Positions 17,426-28,742 are shown, numbered from the stretch's first letter. The stretch: 64,000 nucleotides of DNA from an uncultured Clostridia bacterium (GCA_944337235.1 CALVLK010000001.1:62001-126000), one strand, 5' to 3'. Numbers and translations: made by a program. Notes: a model not told the origin generated them from the sequence alone.

Positions 17426-17520
17426 GGAGAGATGCCGTTGCACCTCTCCTCTGCGCCCCGAAGGGACGCTCTATCTGAAAGCGGCGTCCCGCTTCTGTTA
17501 TTTTGTGCACATGCACAAAA
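17426..17520 (-). other. Cluster of three inverted repeats in a 157-base intergenic stretch
   Basis: (i) 17426-17449, a 10-bp stem that is complete only in minus-strand RNA through a G-U pair. (ii) 17463-17490, arms GGGACGC and GCGTCCC. (iii) 17501-17520, a perfect 9-bp palindrome TTTTGTGCA with a 2-base centre. They lie upstream of the solute-binding-like gene. No gene was found in 17369-17524. Confidence 0.6.
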
Positions 17521-17524
17521 AGAA

Positions 17525-17550
17525 TACGAAAAAAGCCCCGCAAGGGGGCG
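17525..17550 (-). terminator. Terminator after the DUF1540 gene
   Basis: On the minus strand GCCCC-CTTGC-GGGGC is followed by TTTTTT, 7 bases after the stop codon. Confidence 0.9.
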
Positions 17551-17556
17551 AGAAGA

Positions 17557-17712
17557 TCATCTTCTCTTCTGAAAGCTGTCGCAGCAGGTGCAGGCGGTGC
17601 CGTTGCAGGCGCTGCCGACATGGATGCGATCGAGCTCGCAGTGCATCCCGTCTGGGTTGAATCTGCATTCCGTCACCGCGCACGATACGCCGCTGTTGAT
17701 GTTGTTTTGCAT
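17557..17712 (-). CDS. DUF1540-family small cysteine-rich protein (51 aa)
   Basis: Short gene read directly from the minus strand: MQNNINSGVSCAVTECRFNP, then GMHCELDRIHVG, then ACNGTACTCCDSFQKRR. The Cys spacing (C-A-V-x-x-C, then one Cys before the I-x-V segment, then a final TxC-C-SF-x-x-R) matches DUF1540, small proteins common in Clostridia, probably metal-binding and often found with sporulation genes. AGGAGG lies 9 bases upstream of the ATG, a promoter sits at 17737-17765 and a terminator follows at once, so it is a complete monocistronic unit. Its function is unknown. Confidence 0.9.
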   Translation of the reverse strand: MQNNINSGVSCAVTECRFNPDGMHCELDRIHVGSACNGTACTCCDSFQKRR

Positions 17713-17736
17713 ACCGATTATCCTCCTTCTCTAATC

Positions 17737-17765
17737 ATTATGCGCGCAGACAACTTTTTTATCAA
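17737..17765 (-). promoter_or_regulatory. Promoter of the DUF1540 gene
   Basis: TTGATA, 17 bases, CATAAT on the minus strand, back to back with the rplI promoter. Confidence 0.75.
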
Positions 17766-17771
17766 AGAGCA

Positions 17772-17801
17772 TTGACAAATCCTTACATATTCTGTTACAA
17801 T
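17772..17801 (+). promoter_or_regulatory. Promoter of rplI
   Basis: TTGACA, 18 bases, TACAAT on the plus strand, about 60 bases before the rplI start. Confidence 0.75.
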
Positions 17802-17859
17802 ATAGCTTAGAAAAATCATCTGCCGACCGCCAGATCGTGCGGCAGAAGGAGGCAATGAC

Positions 17860-18306
17860 ATGAAAGTAATTCTCAAAGCAGACGTCAAAGGCAGCGGCAA
17901 GGCCGGAGATATCGTAGAAGTGTCCGACGGTTACGCGCGGAACTTCCTGATCAAAAAGGGGCTTGCACAGCAGGCGACGCCCACTGCGGTCAACGAGGCA
18001 AATCAGCGCCGCAAGGCGGACGAATTCCGCCGCGCGGAGAATGCAAAGGCGATGCGCGAGCTTTGCGACAAATTGAAGGGAACGGAGGTGCCCGTTGCGA
18101 TCAAGGTTGGCGAGAACGGCAAGGCGTTCGGATCGGTCACGACCGCGCAGATCTCTTCCGCGCTGACCGAACTCGGATATGACATCGATAAAAAGAAGAT
18201 CGAGATCGAAGAGCCGATCAAGGCACTCGGAACGTACGACGCCGAAGTCCGCCTGATGGAGGGCGTTGTGGCAAAGATCAAGATTAAGGTCGTTCCGGAG
18301 GAGTAA
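17860..18306 (+). CDS. rplI: Ribosomal protein L9
   Basis: 148 residues, the normal L9 length. The N-terminal rRNA-binding domain ([36 protein letters not shown]) carries the family signature, followed by the long connecting helix rich in Lys/Arg/Glu/Ala and the C-terminal domain ([29 protein letters not shown]). GAAGGAGG is upstream of the ATG. Here it stands alone with its own promoter and terminator, not in the usual gdpP-rplI-dnaB cluster. Confidence 0.98.
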   Translation: MKVILKADVKGSGKAGDIVEVSDGYARNFLIKKGLAQQATPTAVNEANQRRKADEFRRAENAKAMRELCDKLKGTEVPVAIKVGENGKAFGSVTTAQISSALTELGYDIDKKKIEIEEPIKALGTYDAEVRLMEGVVAKIKIKVVPEE

Positions 18307-18361
18307 GGCCGCATCGATCGCAGAAAGCAAAGTCTTGCTTCAAATCATCTTACAAAACGCA

Positions 18362-18390
18362 AGCCCGCGGCATAGCCGCGGGCTCTTTCT
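18362..18390 (+). terminator. Terminator after rplI
   Basis: Ten-bp GC-rich stem (AGCCCGCGGC / GCCGCGGGCT) with an ATA loop, followed by CTTTCT. It lies between convergent rplI and the hydrogenase gene and may act both ways. Confidence 0.85.
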
Positions 18391-18413
18391 CATGTCTTAT
18401 GGTATGAAATTGA

Positions 18414-19919
18414 TCATGGAAGCTGGATCTCGTACAGTTCCTTTTCGGGGATCTTCTTGGTCGAGCCGGCAACGAATTTCTGCACCTCGGCAGCGCCCTT
18501 TTCCACGGGAATATTTACGCCGGCGCCCGCAACACAGCCGCCGGGGCAGCCCATGCCCTCGATCAGGCAGCCGTTTTTCTTCCCCGCCTTGGCGAGCATG
18601 AGTACCTTTTTGCATTCGGTCAGCCCCTCTGCATGCTCGATCTTCACCTCGACATCTGGGTAATATTCGCGCACGCAACTCTCGATCGCGGCGGCAACGC
18701 CGCCTGCCACGGCATATCCCCTGCCCGCGCCCGTCGCGTCGTGAATGGGTTCCTCCTTGTCGTAGGTGGCAAAGTCGATGCCGGCCGCGTCGAAGATCGC
18801 GGCAAGCTCCTCGAACGTGATGACAAAATCCACGTCCGAACGCACGGTACGGCGCATCGCCTCGAGCTTTTTGGCGGCACAGGGGCCGATGAAGATGACG
18901 CGCGCGTTGGGCATCTTCTGCTTGATGGAGCGCGCCGTTGCCACCATGGGCGTGAGCGCGTTGGAGACCTTATCGATCATGTCGGGGAACTGCGTCTTGG
19001 CGAGCATGCTCCAAGCCGGGCAGCACGAGGTGAGCAGGAAGGGAACTTCTCCCGTCACCACGCCCGTCGCATAGTGATGCGCCTCGGTCGAAGCGCCCAC
19101 ATCTGCGCCGTGCGCCACCTCGAATACCTCTTTGAAGCCGATATCCTTGAGCGCAGCCTTGATCTTCCAGAGCGAAACGCCGGGCCCGAACTGGCCGACA
19201 ATGGCGGGCGCCACCTCGGCGACGACCTCGTCACCGCGGCGAATGGCGCGGCCAAGCTGGAAGATCTGCGATTTATCTGCAATGGCGCCGAAGGGGCAGC
19301 TGACCATACACTGTCCGCAGCCCACGCACTTTTTGGCGTCGATGCTGGCGCGCCCGAGTTCATCGCTCGAGATCGCCTTGATGCCGCATGCCTGCGCACA
19401 GGGGCGGATCTTGTGGGCGATCGCGTCGTACGGGCACGCCGCCTTGCATTTTCCGCACTTGATGCACTTTTCCTTGTCGATGACGGCCTTCCCGTCCTTG
19501 TCAACGGAGATCGCACCGCGCGGGCACACGGAGATGCAGGCACGCGCAAGGCAGCCACGGCACTGGTTGCTCACCTCGTACACATTGTCCTCGCAGCGGT
19601 CGCAGGCAGAGGGAATGACCTGCATGAGCGGGGGTTCATAGTACTGGTCCCCGATGTTGCTTGCATCGAGCCCCGCCGTGATATGCACGGGACGGTCCTG
19701 CGGACGGATGGACATGCCCATGGCAAGGCGCACGCGCTCGGACGCAATCGCGCGTTCACGATAGATGCTTTCGCGGTATTGCGGCACCTCGGTAGGTGTG
19801 ATCTTATAGGGGATCGCCTCGATGTCGTCGTTTACATTGTCGGACAGGAAGGCGACCTTTGCGATCTCGGTAAAAATTTTTCTTCTGAGTTTTGTGACGG
19901 AGGTATTGATGCCTCTCAT
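18414..19919 (-). CDS. Monomeric [FeFe] hydrogenase, probably group B type
   Basis: 501 residues. The N-terminal half has ferredoxin-like clusters (CDRCEDNVYEVSNQC, CRGCLARACISVCP, CIKCGKCKAACP and CVGCGQCMVSCP). The catalytic H-cluster domain follows with the three signatures in order: TSCCPAW, GPCAAKKLEA and EGMGCPGGCVAG. TSCCPAW and EGMGCPGGC, instead of TSCCPGW and ExMACPGGC, point to the group B lineage of fermentative Clostridia. It would reduce protons with ferredoxin electrons or take up hydrogen. Context supports fermentation: it lies downstream of adhE and rex on the same strand, 66 bases after adhE. The ATG has AAGGAG 10 bases upstream. Maturases HydE/F/G are not in the window. Confidence 0.93.
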   Translation of the reverse strand: MRGINTSVTKLRRKIFTEIAKVAFLSDNVNDDIEAIPYKITPTEVPQYRESIYRERAIASERVRLAMGMSIRPQDRPVHITAGLDASNIGDQYYEPPLMQVIPSACDRCEDNVYEVSNQCRGCLARACISVCPRGAISVDKDGKAVIDKEKCIKCGKCKAACPYDAIAHKIRPCAQACGIKAISSDELGRASIDAKKCVGCGQCMVSCPFGAIADKSQIFQLGRAIRRGDEVVAEVAPAIVGQFGPGVSLWKIKAALKDIGFKEVFEVAHGADVGASTEAHHYATGVVTGEVPFLLTSCCPAWSMLAKTQFPDMIDKVSNALTPMVATARSIKQKMPNARVIFIGPCAAKKLEAMRRTVRSDVDFVITFEELAAIFDAAGIDFATYDKEEPIHDATGAGRGYAVAGGVAAAIESCVREYYPDVEVKIEHAEGLTECKKVLMLAKAGKKNGCLIEGMGCPGGCVAGAGVNIPVEKGAAEVQKFVAGSTKKIPEKELYEIQLP

Positions 19920-19950
19920 AAAACATATTCTCCTTTTTTGTGAAGATGAA

Positions 19951-19970
19951 GGCAGGAGTTTCCCCCTGCC
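19951..19970 (-). repeat. Inverted repeat between adhE and hydrogenase
   Basis: GGCAGG and CCTGCC arms with an 8-base centre and no T-tract. It could be an mRNA processing or stability element separating adhE from the hydrogenase, rather than a terminator. Confidence 0.5.
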
Positions 19971-19985
19971 TCATCATTGCACCGA

Positions 19986-22598
19986 TTATTTTCTGCCGTA
20001 ATAGGCGTTCAGATACATCTCTTTGATCTCGGTGATGAGCGGATATCTGGGGTTTGCGCCCGTGCACTGATCGTCGAATGCATCCTCCGTCATGGAGTCG
20101 AGCCGTGCAAGGAACTGCTCTTCCGTGACCTTGTCGCCCAGCGCCTCCTTGATGGTCTTGGGCTGGCCGATCGCCTCCTGCAGCTCCTTGAGCTTCTTGA
20201 TAAGTGCTTCGAGCAGCTCGTCGTCATTCTTGCCCTTCAGCCCGACATAGCGTGCAACGTCGGCGTATCTTGCTTTGCACTGAGGATAGGCATACTGCGG
20301 GAAGGTACCCATCTTGGTGGGCGCTTCGGCGCTGTTGAAGCGCAGCACCTCCTCGAGCATGAGCGAGTTCGCCATGCCGTGCGGGATGTGCCAATAGGAG
20401 CCGAGCTTGTGCGCCATGGAGTGGCAGACGCCGAGGAAGGCGTTGGCAAATGCCATACCTGCCATGCAGGAAGCGTTTGCCATCTTCTCACGCGCCTCCG
20501 CGTCGTGGCCGCCCTTTTCATAGGCACGGGGCAGATACTCGAAGATCAGCTTGACTGCCTCTTTGGCGATGCCGTTGGTAAAGTCGGTCGCCATGACGGA
20601 GGCGATCGCCTCGAGCGCATGGCTCATAGCGTCGATGCCCGAGCAGGAGGTAAGCCCCTTGGGAATGCTCATCATCAGGTCGGCGTCTATGATTGCCATA
20701 TCGGGCATCAGTTCATAGTCTGCAAGAGGATACTTCGTACCCGTCTTTTCGTCGGTGATGACAGCGAAGGGCGTCACTTCGGAACCCGTGCCCGCCGTGG
20801 TGGGAATGGCGACAAAGAGTGCCTTATCGCCCATGTGCGGGAAGGTGTACACGCGCTTGCGGATGTCCATGAAGCGCATCGCCATATCCTGGAAGTCGAC
20901 GTCGGGATGCTCGTACATGACCCACATGATCTTCGCAGCGTCCATGGGCGAGCCGCCGCCGATCGCAATGATGACGTCGGGCGCGAAGTCGCGCATCTGC
21001 TTGACGCCCTCGTTTGCGCAGGCAAGCGTGGGATCGGGCGTCACGTTGAAGAATGTCGCGTGCGTGATCCCCTCTGCGTCGAGGATGTCCGTGATCCTCT
21101 TGGTGAATCCGCTTTGATACAGGAAGGAGTCCGTGACGACGAACGCCTTTTTCTTGTTATATACCTGCTTGCCAAGCTCCTTGAGCGCAACGCCAAGGCA
21201 GCCGCGTTTGAAATAGACCTTTTCGGGAGCTCTGAACCACAACATATTTTCCTTCCTTTCCGCAACGGTTTTGATATTGATAAGGTGTTTTACGCCGACA
21301 TTTTCAGAGACGGAGTTGCCGCCCCAGGAACCGCAGCCGAGCGTGAGTGAAGGCGGGAATTTGAAGTTGTAGATGTCGCCGATGCCGCCCTGCGAAGAAG
21401 GCGTGTTGATGACGATACGGCAGGTCTTCATGATCGAGCGGAAGTACGCGATCTTGTCCGCACCCGTCTCTACATTGACATACAGCGAAGAGGTGTGGCC
21501 CAGACCGCCATCCTTGATCAGCCTGTCTGCCTTTGCGACGGCGTCTTCAAAGCTCTCCGCCTTGTACATTGCAAGCACGGGCGAAAGCTTTTCGTGTGCA
21601 AATTCTTCGGAAAGATCGACCGACTCGACCTCGCCGACGAGCACCTTGCTGCCCGCGGGCGCCGTGAAGCCTGCAAGCTCAGCGATCCGGCAAGCGGTCT
21701 GCCCGACGATCTTGGAATTGAGCGCGCCGTTGATGATCATGGTCTTGCGGACCTTGTCCGTCTCTTCAGGCGTGAGGAAGTATGCGCCGCGCAGCTTCAT
21801 CTCCTTCTTGAACGCGTCGTAGACGTCCTTCATGACGATGACGGACTGCTCGGAAGCGCAGATCATGCCGTTGTCGAAGGTCTTGGAGTGAAGGATAGAG
21901 GACGCTGCGAGTTTGATATCTGCCGTAGAATCGATGACGGCGGGCGTATTGCCTGCGCCGACGCCGAGTGCGGGCTTTCCGGAGGAATATGCAGCATGGA
22001 CCATGCCGGGGCCGCCCGTTGCGAGGATCATATCCGCTTCGCGCATGATCATGCCGGAGAGCGGCACGGTAGGCTCGTCAATCCAGCCGATAATGTCCTC
22101 GGGCGCGCCCGCCTCTACGGCAGCTTCGAGCACGATGCGTGCAGCCTCGATCGTGCAGCGCTTTGCTCTGGGGTGCGGCGAGATGATGAGGCCGTTTCTC
22201 GTCTTGAGGCAGATGAGGCTCTTGAAGATCGCCGTCGATGTGGGGTTGGTCGTGGGAATGATTGCAGCCAGCACGCCGACGGGCTCTGCGATCCTGGTGA
22301 GGCCGAAGCCCTCGTCGCGTTCGATCACGCCGCAGGTCTTGGTGTCTTTATAGGCGTTGTAGATATACTCCGCCGCATAGTTGTTTTTGATGACCTTGTC
22401 TTCGACGACGCCCATGCCCGTCTCCTCGACAGCCTGCTTGGCAAGGGGGAGCCGCATCTTGTTGGCAGCCAGCGCCGCTTTGTAGAAGATGTAGTCGACC
22501 TGCTCCTGCGTATAGGTCGCAAACTTTTCCTGCGCCGCTCTGACACGCGCCAGCATCTTCGCAAGCGATTCTTCATCGTTCACGATAAAGTCCTTCAT
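19986..22598 (-). CDS. adhE: Bifunctional aldehyde/alcohol dehydrogenase
   Basis: 870 residues, the full AdhE length. The N-terminal acetylating aldehyde dehydrogenase domain (acetyl-CoA to acetaldehyde) has IIPTTNPTSTAIFK, ATGGPGMVHAAYSSGKPA, GVGAGNTPAVID and the catalytic Cys in NGMICASEQS. The C-terminal iron-dependent alcohol dehydrogenase (acetaldehyde to ethanol) shows AIGGGSPMDAAKIM, TTAGTGSEVTPFAV and the metal-binding histidines in GMDAMSHALE-like (CSGIDAMSHALEA) and FLGVCHSMAHKLG segments. It oxidises NADH and forms spirosomes in other bacteria. GGAGG precedes the ATG. It is 24 bases after rex, so Rex probably controls it. Confidence 0.98.
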   Translation of the reverse strand: MKDFIVNDEESLAKMLARVRAAQEKFATYTQEQVDYIFYKAALAANKMRLPLAKQAVEETGMGVVEDKVIKNNYAAEYIYNAYKDTKTCGVIERDEGFGLTRIAEPVGVLAAIIPTTNPTSTAIFKSLICLKTRNGLIISPHPRAKRCTIEAARIVLEAAVEAGAPEDIIGWIDEPTVPLSGMIMREADMILATGGPGMVHAAYSSGKPALGVGAGNTPAVIDSTADIKLAASSILHSKTFDNGMICASEQSVIVMKDVYDAFKKEMKLRGAYFLTPEETDKVRKTMIINGALNSKIVGQTACRIAELAGFTAPAGSKVLVGEVESVDLSEEFAHEKLSPVLAMYKAESFEDAVAKADRLIKDGGLGHTSSLYVNVETGADKIAYFRSIMKTCRIVINTPSSQGGIGDIYNFKFPPSLTLGCGSWGGNSVSENVGVKHLINIKTVAERKENMLWFRAPEKVYFKRGCLGVALKELGKQVYNKKKAFVVTDSFLYQSGFTKRITDILDAEGITHATFFNVTPDPTLACANEGVKQMRDFAPDVIIAIGGGSPMDAAKIMWVMYEHPDVDFQDMAMRFMDIRKRVYTFPHMGDKALFVAIPTTAGTGSEVTPFAVITDEKTGTKYPLADYELMPDMAIIDADLMMSIPKGLTSCSGIDAMSHALEAIASVMATDFTNGIAKEAVKLIFEYLPRAYEKGGHDAEAREKMANASCMAGMAFANAFLGVCHSMAHKLGSYWHIPHGMANSLMLEEVLRFNSAEAPTKMGTFPQYAYPQCKARYADVARYVGLKGKNDDELLEALIKKLKELQEAIGQPKTIKEALGDKVTEEQFLARLDSMTEDAFDDQCTGANPRYPLITEIKEMYLNAYYGRK

Positions 22599-22622
22599 GT
22601 GATTACCTCCGATATTGAATGT

Positions 22623-23258
22623 TTATTGCGACAGAAGCAGACCGCTGCTGAATGCAGCAAGCGAAGCTGCCAAGTCTTCATATTTTACATGCACGCCCGC
22701 GGGAACGTCCAGATGGATGGGTGCAAAGCTGTATACCGCACGGATGCCGGCGCGGATCATATGGTCGAATGCGCTCTGCGCAGACGACCGCGGCACTGTG
22801 AGGATGCCGAGTTTGACGTCCTCTCTGCGCACGATCTCGTCCAACCGCTCCATTGGATAGATTGGTTTTCCTCCGACGGCGCCGATCATTTCGGGCGAAA
22901 TATCGAAGCCCGCCACAACACTCAGTCCGTAATGCTCAAACCCCTCGTAGCGCATGATGGCTCTTCCGAGCCCCCCTGCTCCGACGACGACGGCGTTTGT
23001 GCGCCTGCGGTATCCCAAAAAGCGTTCCAGATCGGCAATGAGCCCCTCTGCAGGGAATCCCAGTTTTGGCTTCCCCGGGAAGGTACTTACGAGCGCAAGA
23101 TCCTTTCGGACGGTGACGGGGGAAAGATCAAGTTCGCGCGCAATCTCTGCCGAAGAGACATACTCTGCTCCGCTCTTGACACGCGCACGCAAAAACCTAA
23201 TATAGGCCGGCATGCGGCGCAGGGTGGCGTTTGAGACGCCCGAACTTGCGTCATTCAT
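22623..23258 (-). CDS. rex: Redox-sensing repressor Rex
   Basis: 211 residues. An N-terminal winged helix (SSAEIARELDLSPVTVRKDLALV) and a Rossmann domain for NAD(H) (AVVVGAGGLGRAIMRYEGF; the usual GxGxxG has become GAGGLG). LPVSFAP-like segment reads YSFAPIHLDVPAGVHV near the C-terminus. Rex leaves DNA when NADH is high, inducing fermentative genes; adhE and a hydrogenase directly downstream are classic targets. The ATG at 23258 has GGAG 10 bases upstream; a TTG one codon earlier is less likely. The promoter overlaps a partial Rex-like half site, consistent with autoregulation. Confidence 0.95.
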   Translation of the reverse strand: MNDASSGVSNATLRRMPAYIRFLRARVKSGAEYVSSAEIARELDLSPVTVRKDLALVSTFPGKPKLGFPAEGLIADLERFLGYRRRTNAVVVGAGGLGRAIMRYEGFEHYGLSVVAGFDISPEMIGAVGGKPIYPMERLDEIVRREDVKLGILTVPRSSAQSAFDHMIRAGIRAVYSFAPIHLDVPAGVHVKYEDLAASLAAFSSGLLLSQ

Positions 23259-23303
23259 CAATGATACGCTCCGAAATTTAATCGATATTTTTTTATCGGT
23301 TTA

Positions 23304-23332
23304 ATTTTAACAAATTTTACGGCATTTGTCAA
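23304..23332 (-). promoter_or_regulatory. Promoter of rex-adhE-hydrogenase with possible Rex half site
   Basis: TTGACA, 17 bases, TAAAAT on the minus strand. The -10 lies in TTGTTAAAATTAAAC, which matches the left half of the Rex operator (TTGTTAA-N4-TTAACAA) but not the right half. Farther down, CGATA-N6/7-TATCG forms another dyad at about 23281-23300. Confidence 0.75.
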
Positions 23333-23380
23333 CAGTTTTGCCGCAATTTTTTTCGTAAGAAGGAAAATAATTTTGGCAAC

Positions 23381-23413
23381 AAAAAAACTCCGCCTGCCGA
23401 AAGGCAGACGGAG
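23381..23413 (-). terminator. Terminator after valS
   Basis: An 11-bp stem with one G-U/G-A type exception (CTCCGTCTGCC / GGCAGGCGGAG on the minus strand), TTTC loop, then seven T. Confidence 0.93.
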
Positions 23414-23421
23414 CGCATAAT

Positions 23422-26049
<2,628 letters not shown>

Positions 26050-26079
26050 GTTTTGTCACCCGAACTGTAATACTTCGCC

Positions 26080-26108
26080 ATTATACTTCATTTTGCCCAT
26101 GTTGTCAA
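26080..26108 (-). promoter_or_regulatory. Consensus sigma-A promoter of valS
   Basis: Perfect TTGACA, 17 bases, TATAAT on the minus strand. Its -35 overlaps a possible plus-strand -35 (TTGTCA at 26102) that, with TAGAAT at 26126, could serve the divergent ABC operon; that second reading is weak. Confidence 0.9.
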
Positions 26109-26161
26109 TTAAAGTTGCCGCGTCATAGAATATATTATTCTTGGATTTTGGAGCGATTTTT

Positions 26162-27154
26162 ATGAAAAGAAAATTTGCAGTTGCAGGAGCGCTTCTCTTT
26201 GCTCTCCTACCCCTCTCCGCCTGCGGAGAACAGGACGGCGCCGTGACGCTGAGGATCAACGAGGTGACGCATTCCGTATTCTATGCCCCGATGTATCTTG
26301 CCGATTCGCTCGGGTATTTTGAAGAGGAAGGGATCCGCATCGAGCTGACCAACGGCGGCGGCGCCGATAACGTAATGGCGTCCGTTCTGTCGGGCGACGC
26401 CGACATCGGGTTTTGCGGGCCGGAGGCAGCGATCTATGTGCTGCTCGGCGGCACGAGCGACGTGCCCACCGTGTTCGGCCAGCTGACAAAACGCGACGGA
26501 TCCTTTCTCGTCTCGCGCGAGGAGGAGCCGGACTTTCAATGGACGGACCTTGCGGGCAAGGACGTCCTTGCGGGCAGAAGAGGCGGCGTGCCCGCAATGA
26601 CATTCGAGTATATCCTCAAAGAACACGGCCTGCCCGAGGAGGAGATCACGCTCAACTACGATGTCGCCTTCAACCTGATGACAAGCGCGTTCGAGGGCGG
26701 GGTCGGCGACTATTGCACGATGTTCGAGCCGACGGCGTCGGAATATCAGGCGGCAGGCAAGGGCTATATCGTTGCCGCCGTGGGCGACGCGAGCGGCGAG
26801 GTTCCCTATACGGCGTACTTTGCAAAGCGCTCCTGGCTGGACGAGAACGAGGAGACGGCAAGGGGATTCCTGTGCGCCGTCATGCGCGCGATCGAATATG
26901 CGCAGAATGAGGACGCCGCAACGATCGCGGAACACCTTTATGCACAGTTCCCCTCCACCTCGCTCAACTCCATCACGACGAGTATCGAAAGCTATCAGCG
27001 CATCGACGCGTGGAAGAGCGATATGGTCATGACGCAGGAAAGCTTTGAACGCCTGCAGGACATCATCGAAAGCGCGGGCGAACTTCCCGAACGGGCAGAT
27101 TACAACAGACTTGTAGACAATTCCCTCGCGCGCGAAATTTTTGAAGAACTCTGA
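26162..27154 (+). CDS. ABC importer substrate-binding lipoprotein (SsuA/ThiY/TauA family)
   Basis: 330 residues. Signal peptide with lipobox LPLSAC gives a lipoprotein anchored outside the membrane. The mature part follows the NMT1/SsuA pattern: LRINEVTHSVFYAPMYLADSLGYFEEEGI at the N-terminus, a substrate loop with LSGDADIGFCGPEAAIYVL, and the hinge region DLAGKDVLAGRRGGVPAMTFEYILKE. Members bind sulfonates, nitrate, thiamine precursors or other small ligands; no riboswitch or metabolic neighbour tells which. The ATG at 26162 follows GGAG; an earlier in-frame ATG-like start would spoil the signal peptide. First gene of a three-gene operon. Confidence 0.9.
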   Translation: MKRKFAVAGALLFALLPLSACGEQDGAVTLRINEVTHSVFYAPMYLADSLGYFEEEGIRIELTNGGGADNVMASVLSGDADIGFCGPEAAIYVLLGGTSDVPTVFGQLTKRDGSFLVSREEEPDFQWTDLAGKDVLAGRRGGVPAMTFEYILKEHGLPEEEITLNYDVAFNLMTSAFEGGVGDYCTMFEPTASEYQAAGKGYIVAAVGDASGEVPYTAYFAKRSWLDENEETARGFLCAVMRAIEYAQNEDAATIAEHLYAQFPSTSLNSITTSIESYQRIDAWKSDMVMTQESFERLQDIIESAGELPERADYNRLVDNSLAREIFEEL

Positions 27155-27192
27155 TCGCAACCGCCGCGACGGCGGACACAAAAGGAACGCAA

Positions 27193-27927
27193 ATGAACGA
27201 AATTCTTACATTCGACCATGTGTCATACATCTATCATACCAAGCGGGATGAGATCGAGGCGCTTAACGATCTGAGCTTCAGCGTACGCGAGGGGGAGTTC
27301 GTCGCCGTGATCGGCCCTTCTGGCTGCGGAAAGAGCACGCTCCTCTCCCTTGCGGCGGGGCTGCTTACCCCCTCGGCGGGGAGCGTGAACTGCAGCGGCA
27401 GCGTCGGCTATATGCTGCAGCGCGACGAGCTGTTCCCCTGGCTCACGATCGAAAAGAACATCTATCTCCCGCTCACGATCAAGCACATCAAGACGAAAGA
27501 GATCTATGAAAGAGCGCGCGCCCGTGCCGTAAAATACGGGCTCGGAGAATTTCTCGCAAGCTATCCCTTTCAGCTGTCGGGCGGGATGCGCCAGCGTGCG
27601 GCGCTGATCCGTACGCTGGCGTCCGATCCCGACGTGCTGCTCCTGGACGAACCATTTTCTGCGCTTGATTACCAGACGCGGCTGAATGTGACCGAGGACG
27701 TCGCGGCGATTTTGCGAAAAGAAAAAAAGACCGCCCTTCTCATCACGCACGATATCTCCGAGACGATCTCGCTTGCAGACCGCGTTCTCGTTCTGACCGC
27801 TCGCCCCGCCCGTGTCGCCCATGCCCATGAACTCATGTTCGACGGTGTGGTCAATCCGCTCAAACGGCGGGAGATGAGCGCGTTCTCGGGCTGGTTCGAA
27901 ATCTTATGGAAGGAGCTGAACGCATGA
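27193..27927 (+). CDS. ABC importer ATPase (SsuB/TauB type)
   Basis: 244 residues. Walker A GPSGCGKSTLL near residue 41, Q-loop in GYMLQRDELFPWLTIEKNI, ABC signature LSGGMRQRAALIRTLA, Walker B VLLLDEPFSALD and switch His in LLITHDISETISLADR. These fit the nitrate/sulfonate/taurine subfamily and pair with the binding protein upstream and the permease downstream. Ends in an ATGA overlap with the permease gene. Confidence 0.95.
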   Translation: MNEILTFDHVSYIYHTKRDEIEALNDLSFSVREGEFVAVIGPSGCGKSTLLSLAAGLLTPSAGSVNCSGSVGYMLQRDELFPWLTIEKNIYLPLTIKHIKTKEIYERARARAVKYGLGEFLASYPFQLSGGMRQRAALIRTLASDPDVLLLDEPFSALDYQTRLNVTEDVAAILRKEKKTALLITHDISETISLADRVLVLTARPARVAHAHELMFDGVVNPLKRREMSAFSGWFEILWKELNA

Positions 27928-28736
27928 AAAACACAGAGAACTTTTCGCAGGAACATCATAAATTTTTGCGGGCAAGAAAGAGAAAGAGCATTCTGATCCA
28001 ATGCCTTCGGATCGGACTTCTCATTCTTCTGCTCGGTATATGGGAGCTTTCTGCCGCGTGCGGCTGGTCCGATCCGTTCCTGACGAGCTCCCCTTCGCGC
28101 ATAGCGAAGACGATCGGCTCCCTCTACACCGAAGGGACGCTGTTCTATCACATCGGCGTGACGCTTGCAGAGACGCTGACAGGGTTTTTCATCGCCGTTC
28201 TCTTCGGCACGGCGGCGGCGCTTCTGCTCTGGTGGAGCGATACGCTGCGCAGCGTTCTGGAGCCGTACATCGTCGTGCTCAACGCACTGCCGAAGATCGC
28301 GCTCGGGCCGCTCATCATCATATGGTGCGGCACGGGGAGCAAGGCGATCGTATTCATGACCATTCTTGTGTGCATCATCGTCGTGATCATGCACATGCTG
28401 AATGCCTTTATCATGACGGACCAAAACAAGATCCTGCTGCTGCGCTCGATGGGCGCGGGAAAGCTGCAGCTTCTGACCCGCCTTGTCATCCCGTCCTCGC
28501 TGGCAAGTTTTATCTCGATGCTCAAAGTGACGGTCGGGATGAGTTGGATCGGATCCATCATGGGCGAATATATCGTCTCCAAGGCGGGGCTCGGATATCT
28601 CATCGTCTATGGCGGGCAGGTATTCCGGCTCGACCTCGTCATGGGCGCGACCTGCATTCTGTGCTCGCTTGCGGCGATCATGTATTTCTGCGTGGTGCTG
28701 CTTGAAAAACTACTCGTAAAAAATACGCAAACATAA
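27924..28736 (+). CDS. ABC importer permease (SsuC/TauC type)
   Basis: 270 residues with about six membrane helices. The cytoplasmic coupling loop is seen as LRSMGAGKLQLLTRLVIPSSLASFISMLKVTVGMSW, the EAA-like motif of BPD transporter permeases, and the segment NALPKIALGPLIIIWCGTGSKAIV is typical of the SsuC family. The ATG at 27924 overlaps the ATPase stop by 4 bases. Completes the importer; specificity unknown. Confidence 0.93.
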   Translation: MKNTENFSQEHHKFLRARKRKSILIQCLRIGLLILLLGIWELSAACGWSDPFLTSSPSRIAKTIGSLYTEGTLFYHIGVTLAETLTGFFIAVLFGTAAALLLWWSDTLRSVLEPYIVVLNALPKIALGPLIIIWCGTGSKAIVFMTILVCIIVVIMHMLNAFIMTDQNKILLLRSMGAGKLQLLTRLVIPSSLASFISMLKVTVGMSWIGSIMGEYIVSKAGLGYLIVYGGQVFRLDLVMGATCILCSLAAIMYFCVVLLEKLLVKNTQT

Positions 28737-28742
28737 TACGAT

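Noticed and set aside
26050..26161. T-box upstream of valS
   Set aside because: Promoter lies about 35 bases before the ATG, leaving no room for a T-box.
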